From NCBI GenBank assembly GCA_030159075.1, contig BROG01000029.1, positions 1,016,501 to 1,080,500 of the forward strand: a stretch of DNA of 64,000 nt, read 5' to 3'. The position numbers and the translations under genes are program-made. Positions 11,252 through 24,494 of the stretch are shown piece after piece. Position 1 is the first letter of the stretch, and the number at the start of each line of letters is the position of its first letter. The stretch comes from Atrina japonica. Taxonomy: Eukaryota; Mollusca; Bivalvia; Pterioida; Pinnidae. The notes under the pieces were generated by a model, which saw only the letters and a program-made list of their open reading frames with translations, searched no databases and was not told the DNA's origin.

Positions 11252-12699
11252 GTTAAACCGATTTCACTGAATACAATTCGGTCGGAATTATTGATAATTA
11301 TAACAACTTTACATTTGTACATGGGTTAACCAAACAAAGTCAGTTACTGTAGTTTTTTGTGCTGCTTTGCAATTACATGATGTATGATGCCCTTTTGAAT
11401 CATGTCCGTGATTCCGGATTTTTCAAATATACACTAGATAGACAAGCATATCAAACACTTGAGACAAATGAGCATATCATTTATAATATGAAATATGAGA
11501 ACATCAGTCTATTGTCTTGTTTGTTTAAAGAAAAGCATTAGTCAAAGAGAAAATTTTCATCTTTTTTCTTACTAGCAGCAATATTTGCCCTCCATTTTGT
11601 CACTGAGAACGAAATAATATTACAAATTTCCAGGAAAAGAAGGAAATTCGTCTTTTGTTGATCATGTGTTTAATAAGAAGAAAGCTGTAATCAAAGTGTA
11701 GTGCTTCGACCTTTTGCAGACAAATTTGTCAATGATCAGATTGTTGTTCTTTGTCAGATTTTATTTGCTTCGATACGTTTTCTGTAAATGCATTATAAAG
11801 AATGATGACTGAAGAGTTCTACTGACTCCAATTACAGCTTCGATTCTCCTGATGTCAGAATGATGAACGACCACATGACGTATTGAATGTTCAATATCGT
11901 GAATATACGTATAAATGTTTTAGACTAGCATACATTTGTTCCAGTCATTGTTTCGTTTCCTGATTGAGTAATTGACATGGAACATTCCATTCCATAGGAA
12001 AAAACAAGGTCAATGCCTTCCTTTGTCATACCTTGTTTCCATAGACTTTCATTGTCAATAAGTTATAGTGCTCCATTTGCATTTCCTAATTTTTGATTGC
12101 TGATTATTTTATTTTAACATATTTTAACGTAGTAAGTGTGAGCGCTTGAAATACGACGTAACACATAAAGTACAATTCCAAACTCGGTAAATTTGGCCTT
12201 GTTCTTTGAGGACGTGTGCCAATTAGATTGCGGAAGTTCAGGGATATTTTCCTAAATATATTGTAATTGGAGTTCCACCTCTATCACCAAAACCTGGCTG
12301 CTTAGCTATAAAAATGTTGAATATGTTGTGAACAATCAGGAGAATAAACACTTTCTCAACCTTCGTTAACGCACATATCAAGATATACGAAATACAGTTA
12401 CAATATGGAGTAATATGAATAAATTAAACGATATAGAAATCTTTTTTCCGATCTATAGAATCTTATAAGCGCGTTAATAAAAGACGGTCTGCTGATTGAC
12501 ATATTCGCTGGAAGTCTACTGCCTATGTGTTTCTGTGATCCTCTTTGTCTTCACGCTAAAATGGTTTAATATCAATCACATATTTGACAATTTCATCATT
12601 TCTGTATAAGCAAGGATATTAAATCCTCCGGTTAGATCGTTTGTTGAAAGAGTTTTGGATCATGCCAAAATGTAATTATCTGCAATTACCCTTCTGCAT
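10296..12699. other. No recognisable gene
   Basis: AT-rich. GATAGTTAAT-type simple sequence and the GAT array at 11213 are the only repeats. A weak inverted pair (CCATAGGAAAAAACAAGG near 11993, CCTTGTTTCCATAG near 12032) is present. Confidence 0.55.
11213..11251. repeat. (GAT)n microsatellite
   Basis: About 12 perfect GAT units. Confidence 0.95.
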
Positions 12700-12974
<275 letters not shown>

Positions 12975-13604
12975 CAAATCGTTTCCATTTCTTTTTATAT
13001 TACTATCTCACTAATTCTGAAATCTTGAATAATCTCTATCATTGAACATGGTAACTTGGTAATACAGTCAAACTTCTTTATAAAGGTCACTTAATGCAAC
13101 AGGCAAAAGTAGCCGTTATACACAGTTATAAATAGGTTCATTAATTACAAAAAGTTAACAAAAGCTTTTCTTCATTGTCGATATTTCTTTTCACATAATT
13201 ATGTTTTGCGAAATAAAATAATTTTATAACTGAAGTATGAGGTATCCTCACTTATTTGTTCGTTAACGGTATTACCAAACAAAGAACAGAAGATATGTTC
13301 TGTCCTGAATTTGAACACCTCTCCGAAACTTTTCATTTGATATTCAAAATACTTAGATGAGTATCTTTTGCAATGGACTTTAAAGGTCTGGGATATGAAG
13401 ATCTGTGGATACAATCCCTGGCCAAAGGGCCGGAGATTTTACGGATAATCTGAAATTTGAAGATTATCTCTATCATTTATTAAATTAATTAAGTTAAAAA
13501 ATTAATGGATTGAGATATATTCAATTTCTTGTTCATGCTGTCAATAAATCTTAAACCGCCTTGTTCTTCATTCGTATATAAAACTCACATATACCAAGGT
13601 ATTA

Positions 13605-13799
13605 ATCTTTAGAATATCCAGGTGACAAATTAACAAATTTAGTGAACATTGGAAAAACACTGACCTCTGGAAATCCAGAGGTGGGATTAGGAGTAAGCAT
13701 TCCACGTTGACCGGTAACACCCACTGCGAGTCCATGGTCTAATTCAGATGAAATACACGAGGACTCAGTCATCTTCACAATTAGTGCAGAAAACGCCGT
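13605..13799 (-). repeat. Solo PLE 3' tail
   Basis: Minus strand holds GACCTCTGGAAATCCAGAGG in reverse with the perfect CCTCTGG/CCAGAGG stem, TACCGGTCAACGTGGAATGC, the GGACTCGCAGTGGGTGTTAC-type block and TAATTGTGAAGATGACTGAG. It covers nearly the whole tail without RT sequence. Confidence 0.7.
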
Positions 13800-14721
13800 T
13801 ATAGAACAGGATACCAATAAAATGCATGTTAAAATATTAATCAGAACGGCATTTCGAAATTGTATCCCTTTCTTTAAAATGTACTTTTATGATTTAAAGA
13901 AAATGAAAAATAATACTAATGCATTCAATTTGAAAATGGAAACATGAAATCAGAATGGAACTTCATGCAATATTTAAGCCACTAAGTATAGAAAATTGAT
14001 ATTTTCAGCTAATGTTGACCATTATTCATTCACATTTATGCATGGAATTGAAAGGTTTTTAATTTAAGTCACCCCCGCAAATTTTCACTTTGTATGAATG
14101 TGCGTGTATCAGTTACATAATGAACACATGGCACAAATGCAATAACTAGTACAATAAAATATCACAAAATAGTGCAAAAATATTTGAATTTTCTAGCTTT
14201 TGATTTACTGAATACTATGTGTTCAACTATTATTAAAATGTTTTATATGTCTTTCTTTCTCTTTTTCTATATTTACACGTTTAAAGTGTCCCATTGGTAA
14301 AGATAACTTTCGGTTTTATGGCTTACTGATTTGATTTTTTTCCCACGGAATCAAATGACCCTTGTTTCAATATTTGGTTAAAGTCATACCGAGACGTCTT
14401 CAATATAGTAGTCACATGGTACGTTTGAAACGCCTAACTATTGGCCCACCAAAATAAGTTGACACATGATTACATAATCGTTACTTTTTCCGGCAAGAAT
14501 TATGAGCTACAGTAGTGAATAAAAACAGAGCAATGTAAATATTGAAAGTGTACACCCTTACACTTTGACATAATTCTGTAGCACAAGACAGTTAGACAAC
14601 TCGCCATAATTATTAGTTGACGCAAAACTAAGTGACCAAGAAACAGCATTATAGGGATTTATTAAGCAGTGCTCCTGAAAACCTATCAATCTATATTTTG
14701 ATTTTAATTGCTTTTGATTTA

Positions 14722-14810
14722 CCGAGGTCCGTGTTTGTCCAGTTTATACCAGATTTGTACCTATATCCTGGACATCCTATAGATTTATACTTTGATATCT
14801 AAGATGTTTG
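14722..14810 (+). repeat. Solo PLE 3' tail, distal part only
   Basis: GAGGTCCGTGTTTGTCCAGT, TACCAGATTTGTACCTATAT, CCTGGACATCCTATAGATTT and TTTGATATCTAAGATG match the distal tail. Confidence 0.65.
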
Positions 14811-14917
14811 TATATTGATATATATTCCCAAATTAACATGCTTATTGATTCAGCTGTTTTCATTTTACCCCATCTACTCGTGGGAAAACCCTTCGGTAAA
14901 TCAATGTATTAGTTCTT

Positions 14918-14990
14918 ATATTGTTGTTTAACGTCCAATTCAAAAACATTTCACTCATATGGAGACGTTCAATGACTCAGACCAGTGTAA
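14918..14990 (-). repeat. Partial SINE, family B body
   Basis: TTGTTGTTTAACGTCCAATT followed by CATTTCACTCATATGGAGAC matches the body of the SINE at 2000-2292. The tRNA-like head is missing. Confidence 0.5.
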
Positions 14991-15069
14991 ATTTGTCTTT
15001 AGGAGTAAATGAATTAAGACAGGGCATCGTACTTTATATGCTCAATACATATATTTTGACATATTCATA

Positions 15070-15325
15070 TTTTGTTATTTAGCGACATATTTCCTTGGTA
15101 TAATGTCATTTTATCTTGCTATAACCACATTTTACCTTGTTATAGCGTCATGTTTTGGTCTTATAACGACATAATAAATGGTTATAACACAATTTTATAT
15201 TGTTGTAACGATATGAACCTTATTATAACGTCATTTTATTTTGTTATAATGACGTTATATTTTGTAATTACACGTCAATCGATATCTTGTTATAAAAAAT
15301 GCTATTATAACGACATAATATTTGG
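15070..15325. repeat. Degenerate minisatellite, about 21-24 bp unit
   Basis: Variants of TTTTATCTTGTTATAACGTCA repeat about ten times, for example TTTTACCTTGTTATAGCGTCA and TTTTATTTTGTTATAATGACG. The 107-codon open frame here owes its YN-rich, roughly 7-residue periodic sequence to the repeat. A related inverse-orientation stretch (TTGTTATAACAAAATATTTTG) is near 15832. Confidence 0.75.
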
Positions 15326-15429
15326 TAAAATGCATAAAGGGTATATATACCAAAATATAAACAGTCACGCGGTACTAGAGACAGCATACAATTAGAATTA
15401 ACATTAATCAAACACAGATCCCAGATAGT

Positions 15430-15478
15430 TTCAGAGGTGGAATCAGGTGCCCACAGTCAAAATCACGTGAAATAATTG
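15430..15478 (-). repeat. Fragment of PLE 3' tail
   Basis: TCAGAGGTGGAATCAGGTGC is the reverse complement of the tail core; AATCACGTGAAATAATTGAG follows as a degraded proximal part. Confidence 0.45.
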
Positions 15479-16084
15479 AGGAATAGAATAAACAAAATTA
15501 TATATGTTGTCTATTAGGAATTCACGCACGAGTATCTTTTTAGATTCTCTTCAGTGTATTCGGGTACCATGAAAACCAATGACTGGATATCTAAATTTAG
15601 CTATACGACTTAAATTGAAAAAAACAAACAATAATACCAAAAATCTTTTAATTATCAAAATGCCATATCTTCATATAATGATATATGATTTCTCTATGGA
15701 AAAATAATTCGCATTCTCGTTAAAACGATAGCTCGTTATGACATATCATCCTCTTGTCGCGACAAAAAACCTGATACAACACCATGATATCTAATTGTTT
15801 CAGCATAATATTTCATGAAAACGACAAAAAAATTGTTATAACAAAATATTTTGTCAATATAACAAAATAATTCATTATATTTTGGACCAAAATGGGTATG
15901 TCTAGAACAAGCTTACTGTAATAATCATACTAAGATAGTTTAACAAGTCTTCATTTCATCATTTGTTCAACAACAATCAATTATAATTTTGGAGAGTCCT
16001 AGATCATAAAACTATTATATAGTGTAGTTAATCATCTTCCATCAAATAATTATTTTCCCACATCTTAAACCCAAAATGAAGAAC

Positions 16085-16146
16085 AATTGCTAATCCCAAA
16101 CGGGATAGGACCAGGTGTCCGGAAGGAGTCAGCGTCCCCTGCTGAC
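16085..16146 (-). repeat. Fragment of PLE 3' tail
   Basis: GGGATAGGACCAGGTGTCCG and GGAGTCAGCGTCCCCTGCTG match the reverse complement of the GTCGACAGGGGATGCTTACT / CACCTGATCCCACC part of the tail. Confidence 0.5.
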
Positions 16147-16925
16147 ATTTTATTGAATTGCACATGTGTATTATAAAATATTGAAGTCGCCATAAGGTAT
16201 AGATGCAGTATTGCCATCTTGACTTAGATATAATTTAGGGGCCTGGACTTGTACCATTTTGATTTTTTTTTCTGTTCTGCTATTGGCGGGCCTCAGTTTT
16301 TATTTCTTTGATTTTGTTTGCAGGGAAATGGCTATTAGCGGCGTCAGTTTGTGTGTTTGTATATAGGTATGATGTTTATATTTCACTTTTACTTGATGAT
16401 ATTCCATTATGTAGGTCAGCACCGATTTTACAGTCGTTTCGCTTAAGATAAATATTACAGTATCACGTAAAGTTTGATCATAAAATTAATGTATCTTAAA
16501 AGAAACAATACAGGAAGTCAGTTTTATTGGTGTAAAACAGAAACAAGGAAACTGATACATGTCATTTAGCGTTTTTTCTGACACTTATTCATTAATGGAT
16601 GAAAACATAATCTGTCTAAGAGTTAAACATACCAGAAGAGAAATGATTTAGATGGAAATCTTAAATACTTCTTTGCTGTTGTCAGCCCAATATCCTTGTA
16701 TCCCTTCAGCAATATTGTGTGAGGAAGAAACATTTAATTTCGCCAGCTAATTGTAAAACGCAGATTTAAAAGGTAGACTACATATCGATTGCATAAGCTA
16801 GCAGCTACTCGCCATATACATACAGGACTCGGAAGAGATTTCATTTGTTCTCTGTTGGTGCTCGACAGTGTGTCACTGTTAGGAGGATATTATAGATATT
16901 CTGATGCACAGTGGCTAGATTCCGG

Positions 16926-16961
16926 ATGATCGGTTTTGTGTTTTATCTGACAATACTTCAG
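16926..16961 (+). CDS. Candidate first coding exon (possible signal-peptide start), unidentified gene
   Basis: ATG begins 12 hydrophobic codons (MIGFVFYLTILQ) that run into CAG|GTGAGT, a perfect splice donor, in phase 0. A TATA-like TTTAAAAG lies at 16765-16772, about 155 bases upstream, leaving room for a 5' UTR of about 125 bases, which contains one 4-codon upstream frame. A short hydrophobic exon ending at a strong donor is a common architecture for secreted or membrane proteins. No downstream exon could be recognised, so the gene is unnamed and chance is possible. Confidence 0.22.
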
Positions 16962-16967
16962 GTGAGT

Positions 16968-19416
16968 TTATAAGTTTTTTTGTTTTATGTATTTTTTGTT
17001 TTATGTTCCGCAAGAATGTTTATTTACACGGGGACGTCAGCACCAATGTGGTGAGTGTCTGAAATTTTAACTGATGCTATAAACTAGTATCAAACCGGGT
17101 TCTTAATCATATCCTTGTTACCTTTATCATAAATGTGTACAATGGCTTTATCAGCTTAATTCAAGCATTATATTGAAACCTAGACAAACATTCATGGTGA
17201 GCTCTCTACCAATGTTGAGGTATTTTACACATACACAGGTCACTTTCTAACACATTTTAAATTTTAAAGTTTGGCCCAATTGCACTTCATCTAATTACCC
17301 ACTTTTTGAGAAAGCGTATCTGTGGCTACTTTGTATTCATTTGTATTATTTTAGAGTCGATCTACTTTAAATATTCAACGGAAAATTTACCTGTAAGGAT
17401 TGGTTTAAGGTATGTATTAGATTTAAATTAAGATTCCTCCGTAAAACCCACACCTGTTTATTATAAAATGAAAATACAAAAATTAAAGTATTGTGATTTG
17501 AAAGAAAAACAGTATTGATCTGACGAAGGTACACAGTATAGACACGCTGGAAAAGTCAAGTTAACAGTCGCTTTCCTGTTTATCATATTAACTGTATTTT
17601 ATACATTTTAGTACATGTTTTGTACGTGATATAAAAACGGAGGTGATATAAAAACAGAATTGAAAAACAAAGTTGGTTGAAGCAAAATAAAACAAAATCG
17701 ATTTGCTTATTCCAAAAGGCTAAACAATGCACTGGTCAGTATTGTGTTTGCAAACAAAAGAATTGTATACATCGATGTCTTTGTGTCTGTATAACGAAGG
17801 TATAAATGTGATAATTTAATATGCAAATATCTTTTACCGTATGATACTTTTATATATCCTCTTTATTATCAACAATATTCTTCGGAAATGTTTACAGCCA
17901 AACAGAGATTGCATTTTTAATAGTTATTTTATCATTTTGTTCAGTTTTCCTTCCGCTGTTTGAATTTGGCTGAGTAAATATCAAATCGGTGTCTGTGAAA
18001 AACAGAGTATAAGGCTTAATATGACCTATAACTGATTCTCTCTGATAAGCTTCCCGTATATTTCAACCATTTTAGAAGTATGTATCCTCAGATGATTCGG
18101 TTTGTAGACAAAAGGTGCAAGCGCCTAAAATGGTTTTTATTTCATGCAGATAAAACCTTACTTTACAACCCTGCTCTGGTATTATTAATTTTGTTTTATT
18201 GATATTTATTCTTCATTTTATTATCATTACACGATTGACTGGTGCCACTAATGAATGCACACAGACATTATTTGCAGAAAATGAAACTCAAACAATTAAA
18301 TCAAAGCAGTTCGCATTTCTGTACGAGGTTAATGCTTATAATGAATACCTATCGTACTTCAAATCATTATCCGTATTCTAATGTAATATTTGTTTAACGT
18401 TTGTTGCGGTGTCATTATTTACGTAGTGCGTACATGTACTGATAGGAAATACAGAATGTCCTTGTCTAGTCTTTGAACGATAACATTTATAAACTTGGTG
18501 ATGTTGTCTGTTGCTCAGCAAAATGTATAAGTTAGAGTTTGCATGCAAAGCTGGATTTCCTATATTTTGATATGAATTGGCATGGCTTTATACATATACA
18601 TGTACAAAATATATATGATCAGCTGAACTCGCTTACAATGAAGTTCTTGGGCCCACATTTGTTTTTCAAATTTACCGAATTTCATTGTATCCAATTTTAT
18701 CTTCATATCGGTAATACATTTAAATAAAGGTACATTTCCATCTGTAAAGGGTGTTTATTACGTCAATAGATAAAGACGGCGTACTTAAGATAGTATCACA
18801 AAAATACACGTTAAAGCTAAGTTATCATCATAAGTATCAATGGAAGTTGAATTTGATTCTAAGTTATGAAACATTAGAATGCTAATCATACATTACTTGA
18901 TTTTTTTTCATATATCTGGTTCGGCAAAAAGAGAAATACCGGTACTTTCGCCCTCACATTTCTTTATAAGATTATGTACAGCGTCAGGTATTTGGTAAAC
19001 ATCTACTCCCCATCATTGCCATCTAAGACATAATTAAAATAGTTAACATAAAGAATGTCTAATGTTTTTCCCTTGTCGAGTTTTGTTGTATTACTTACTG
19101 ATGTTTATTTTGCCTAGAACCGTCAAAATGAATTCTTTTGCAATTAGTTCATGTTCAAACTATATAATGACTGGACTAATTGTCACTGTCGCTCGGTATG
19201 TTAAAAGCTATATTTAAAACAACATATTCATTTGAGAACTCTAAGTTCGATAATGCCAATGCCATAGTTGTTTGCATAGATCAATTACGTGCGTTGCAGG
19301 TACCAGTATTTTATTCCTACTAATTATCCACTGTCAAAATAACAAATTCACTATTCAGTGGACTTGGGAATAATTTCAGATTATCCGAAATTTCAAGCAA
19401 ACTTATTATGGGGAAT
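16968..19416. other. No recognisable gene downstream of the candidate exon at 16926
   Basis: AT-rich. A 60-codon frame at 18199-18381 starts hydrophobically and contains TGATNECTQ, but nothing identifies it. I see no exon with coding character that could follow the 16926 exon. Confidence 0.5.
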
Positions 19417-19832
<416 letters not shown>

Positions 19833-20670
19833 TGTGTGTGTGTTATATTTTAAGAGCAAACTTTGGCAACAAAACAAGTGGTTCAATGCATATATAGAGT
19901 TTCACGTAAAACGTCATATGATTTACATATCTGATAGAGTTGCCTGTGTATTACCCGATACCATTGTTGCACATTAAAATTTCATACATAAATTTGTAAT
20001 GAATTTAGGGACTGGAATACTTGGTAGTCTCATAAAATTTGCATGAAAATTACCAATTTCACGAATACTAAATTAAAGATTTTAGTTTCTGGGTATCGAT
20101 AATTAAATGTATTACCGGAAAAATTGAATACCAATAATCAGTGTTGATATGAAACCAAGCGGTCACGTTTATGTTTCTGTGCATTTGTTGCAATAAGTGT
20201 CCGAAAAAGTGTTTTAAACCTTGAAAAGAAAGATACATCAACATGTTACCATATGTATATAAATAAAGCCAAATATCAATATCCACTGGATCGAATTATT
20301 TTCATATCGCCAGCAACACCTGTGAAAGATTAACATACTCTGCTTCAAGTGAATATTTTCTTAATCAGATTTGAACCATAACACAGGAATTGCTGAATTT
20401 GCAACGTATGTGTCTAGCTGTTTTCTTACAATAAACGAGTAATGAATTAGTCCGGAATTCAGTAATGATTTTCCTCTTGTTATACATGTCAGCATGATGC
20501 CCTGTAAAGACTACATGCGATCACAATTATTCAGTAATATATGGTGTACGCACCATAGTTAGGGTCCATATGTGATAGATACAGTGCAAACAAATCAAAA
20601 ATCTTTAAAATCTTATTATTATTATCATTATTAAATATCATTACTTAACGATATTAAGATGATGTAGTCG

Positions 20671-20676
20671 TTATCA

Positions 20677-20745
<69 letters not shown>
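20671..20745. repeat. (ATT)n microsatellite
   Basis: About 25 ATT units, preceded by imperfect ATT/ATC sequence from 20615. Confidence 0.96.
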
Positions 20746-21489
20746 GATTAATTGATTACGAACGATTTCGTAAAAGTGACGTTTCGAGTCTGGAGAAATT
20801 ACGTAATAGATATACTTGACTCGTTGAACAAATGCATCGTAGTTATATGAAATTGTTTAGTGCGTATCTTAAAAGTAAGATATAATCAGATTTCGAAGAA
20901 AAATATAAATACACAATGTTGTTCATTTGTTTTCCTTTACCCAATTTTTAAAAACGTGGAAAATAATATGTAAAACGCTTGATAAATATAATACAACAAA
21001 AAGGCGGAATACATTGTACAAATTTCTGTCCAACTGACTTATTTTCTGTTTAATCGTGATTTTACGAGCTAAAAAATCAAAGCGTACAGACTCATTCGAC
21101 CTATAATATTAGATCGCGACAGATATTTTCTGTAAGAACTCTCAGGTATTAACCTTGCTATTGGGATCCATTAAGTTCATATCTAGTCTGCACTGATTAG
21201 GGCATGAATCTCATCAAGATGATGAAAGCTCTATAGAATATAATCCACACTGTACATATATCGCTCGTAGATGAACCGTCTTTACAGTAGTAAAAGTGTT
21301 ATTATTGATTGTGAAAAGATTGATATAGTTTGTTATCACCGTTCTGTTCTACGCCTGAACAAATTAACTACTCTGGTATGGCCATTTGCACATTTAATTC
21401 TAATATGTAAATCAACATTCTTTACCAGATCTGAGAAAATTCATTTACATATCAAGTATGGTTATTCAAACATTTAAATATATAAAAAT

Positions 21490-21695
21490 CTCAGATACTA
21501 AAGTATAAATCAATAGGATGTCCAGGACATAGACACAAATCCGGTAAAAATGGACAAACACGGACCAAGAGGTGGGATCAGGTGCCATGGAGGAGTAAGC
21601 ATCCCCTGTCGACCGGTCACACCCGCCGTGAGTCCATAGTCAAGTCCAATGAAACACGTGAGGAGTGTATCCTCGTCACAATTGGTACAGACGTC
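21490..21695 (-). repeat. PLE 3' tail attached to its coding end (reference copy)
   Basis: Best-preserved tail in the window. On the minus strand, in order: GACGTCTGTACCAATTGTGA, CGAGGATACACTCCTCACGT, GACTCACGGCGGGTGTGACC, GGTCGACAGGGGATGCTTAC, TCCTCCATGGCACCTGATCC, CACCTCTTGG, TCCGTGTTTGTCC, ATTTGTGTCTATGTCCTGGA and TTTAGTATCTGAGA. Confidence 0.78.
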
Positions 21696-21890
21696 TTAAC
21701 AACCGCCAACGAAAAGGCAACTCAACATTTCACTTAGTGAAACAGAGTAGTCGCAAACAAGACTATTATAACGACCATAAAATTTGCGGAACGTTGACAT
21801 TAAACGTGGTTTTCGATATCCCTGTGTCAATAATTTGTCAGTGAGTAGTTTACCTCTGTATATGAAATCTTCATATGTTGTGCACGCCCT
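21696..21890 (-). pseudogene. PLE reverse transcriptase C-terminus with its stop codon (5'-truncated copy)
   Basis: Minus strand from 21890 down gives an uninterrupted frame beginning RACTTYEDFIYRG, continuing through QGYRKPRL, FRKFYGRY and SVSLSEML and ending SCLFVGGC then TAA (21698-21696). This is the thumb and C-terminal end of the same RT as copy B, where TYKHFICRG is the matching block. The roughly 64 codons are open, so the copy is younger or less damaged than copies A-C, but it lacks the catalytic domain. It leads directly into the 3' tail at 21490-21695, which ties the tail family to this retroelement. Confidence 0.72.
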
Positions 21891-22169
21891 ATGCTGCTAT
21901 TTTTTCTGTATCTGGATGGAAATAAATAGGTGTAATAATTTAAACATAACATCTAGCATTTTATCAACTTTTGTAGGAAATCCTTTTTTATATCAAATCA
22001 TATTCAGGTATACCGTCTAGAAAATCTTATATGCTGCAGTGATGTTGTATGCAACTTGTAGAATACGTCATACAAATGGAAAAGGAGTAGGGTTCCTTGG
22101 TTTACATCTGTTTTCAGATTCATTTTTGTCAAAAAGCGAGCATTTCATTATTTCATTTGGATTCTACTG

Positions 22170-22470
22170 TGGAAACGCTGCAGGTGTGACCGGTCAATAG
22201 TGGATGCTTACTCCTTCATGACACCTGATTTGATTTGATTTTGATTTTTTTGTTTTACGCCATACTCAACAATCTTTCAGTCATATGATGGCGTCCAGTG
22301 TTTATTGGTGGAGGAGAAACCCCGGTTACCCGGACACCTGATCCCACCTCTAGATTTCATGAGGTCCATATGTGTCCAATGTTCACCAGATTTGTATATT
22401 TGTCTTCTGGACATCCGGAAGAATAGTATTTTGTGATTGATCTGAGGATATCTGTTATTTTTATATTTCT
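22170..22470 (+). repeat. PLE 3' tail split by a SINE insertion
   Basis: Proximal part 22170-22229 (GTGTGACCGGTCAATAGTGG, ATGCTTACTCCTTCATGACA) and distal part 22333-22470 (CACCTGATCCCACCTCTAGA, GTCCAATGTTCACCAGATTT, TTCTGGACATCCGGAAGAAT) read continuously if the SINE at 22230-22332 is removed. Confidence 0.75.
22230..22332 (-). mobile_element. SINE family A, 5'-truncated, with target-site duplication
   Basis: Flanked by the 10 bp direct repeat GACACCTGAT at 22220-22229 and 22333-22342. On the minus strand the 3' end reads ATTGTTGAGTATGGCGTAAA and finishes in a (TCAAA)n-type tail, seen on the plus strand as TTGATTTGATTTTGATTTTT. Truncation, a tail and a target duplication together are the signature of LINE-machinery retroposition. 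Confidence 0.78.
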
Positions 22471-22727
22471 ATAAAACAATCGTAAAATTGACAAGAATAA
22501 TTTAAATATGACAAATATATAGAAAGATGAAGTCTTTGTAAAAGTATGAACGTTAATTTATTTTACTTCATATTTTATCCCAGTATCTTTGTATTTTATA
22601 ATACCATAATACCAAAGTTATAATGCTCAAACAAAAATAGATTTTCTAACAATTTTACCCGAAAACAAAATGAAAAGTAGTTGAATTGAGGGTATAGTCA
22701 TGATGCATATTGTAATTTACAAAAATA

Positions 22728-22835
22728 AATTGAACATATGTCATAGGACAGGTAGTTACATTATTTACATAATTATTGATTTAAAATCTGTTATAAATTG
22801 CATAAAAAAAATTGAACATATGTCATAGGACAGTA
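22728..22835 (+). repeat. Short direct repeat, 25 bp, 78 bp apart
   Basis: AAATTGAACATATGTCATAGG followed by ACAG occurs at about 22728 and again at about 22806. The sequence between is AT-rich and unrecognised. Confidence 0.75.
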
Positions 22836-22913
22836 TATTTTATAAGCCTTTAACAAATTTACTCTGAGCACATGTTTCTTAAAATTGAATCAATTTCAAT
22901 ATACGTATTTATA

Positions 22914-23080
22914 GGTTTGTCCAATGTTCACCAGATGTCTCCTGGACATTCTCAAGATAAATACCTGATCTCACTTCTTGGTTTCCAGAGGTCCGTGTTT
23001 GTCCATTTTTGATGGATTAGTACCTTTTTCCTGTACGTCCTAAAAACTTATACTTTGGTTTCTGAGATGTTTTATATTGG
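22914..23080 (+). repeat. Two PLE 3' tail fragments in tandem
   Basis: 22914-22965 holds GGTTTGTCCAATGTTCACCA and CTCCTGGACATTCTCAAGAT (distal tail). It is followed at once by a second, longer start at 22966 (CTGATCTCACTTCTTGGTTT, GGTCCGTGTTTGTCC, TTTGGTTTCTGAGATG). Head-to-tail partial copies are typical of PLE insertions. Confidence 0.6.
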
Positions 23081-24494
23081 TATATGTGATTTTTATATTT
23101 ATATAATGCATGTACATGTAAATAATACCAACATTGTCATTAAACTTATGATTCTATTATACTTCTTTCACTGGGTTACATTGATCTTAATTTCCTATAT
23201 GCCGTATCCTTAATTAACCGCCGTATCTGTATCTGTGTCGTGATTATCATATAATGTATTCGTAAGATGAGTGTCAAAACGCACACATATGTGTGTTTGT
23301 GTATGTGACGATTTCCCCCCAATTTTTCCATTTGAAAGACTGTCACGATTCTTTTTTAATTGAAGTCACGTGCCACGACTCAGCTTCTAGTCACCCATGT
23401 AAAGAATTCAAAGTCAAAGCAGGGTAAAGGAAAGATTCGAAATCTTCACATATTTTTATCACGTATTTATGACAGTGTCACTAAATGATGACACAGCGCA
23501 CTACGGACCCAAGAGGTTGATATTTATACATAAATATTGGATGTTCCTCTGTCTACGATTGCAAAGCACAGCAATGAGTGTAAGAATAATTTATATCAAA
23601 TCTTTTTCGGAGAATACACAGCGCAATCGCTTAACTAATTTGCATATAACACCAACACAGGGAATGTAAAAATGATAACACAATTGCAGTTAAAACTAAT
23701 TGAAAAGCAGGAAGTTAAAGTAGCCCAATAGCGACAAAGAAAATTATATAAGCTTTGTATAGAATCTTTTTTCAACACTATATTTTTAGGAGAATTCATA
23801 TTTCATTCTTAAATTCCAAACTCAAATATATACAGTCATGTTAAATTGTGTTTTGAAAATTGAAATCTTGATATTGAATTATTTTATGACATTGATATAT
23901 ATTTGTAATTTCCTGTCATTGCGATGTGCAGTTAGCCTACTACTGAAATGCGCTTTGATTTTGTGATTGGAGAGTCTGTACGCTGACATAACAGAGTTGA
24001 TGTACCATCAACTCGTAATGATGTTACGGTGATAACATCCAACGGGAAACGCTAAGACATGGATCAATACCAATACAATGTAATCATCCATCTAAATTAT
24101 TTGATATGGTTTATCCAAAGCTCAATTTGTTTTTATATTGTCCTTAAATTTTGTCAATCTAATTCATGTCACTAATTTTCCTGTTTATCTGCATGCAAAT
24201 ATTTTGAATAAACTATTGATTGGGCGAGTAGGAACATTCAAAGATGATAATATAGTTGAAGTATATGTAATAACATTTGTCCGTCTAGTGTTTTCCTGGT
24301 ATCGGATTCAATCTGATTCTTCTATATTTAGAAATATTGTGTGCAACTCATGAATCGAAAGATTGTCGTCCGCTGTTGCTCCCCGAACAAGATAGAAATG
24401 TGAATTGTTAAATAATTTTCTTCAAAGTTGCACATGTTATTGAGGTGCAGTAGTTCGTTTATGATTCAGTCATCATTACCTAATATGTAATGTT
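23081..24494. other. No recognisable gene
   Basis: Unique-looking AT-rich sequence; frames up to 71 codons lack recognisable motifs. Confidence 0.55.
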
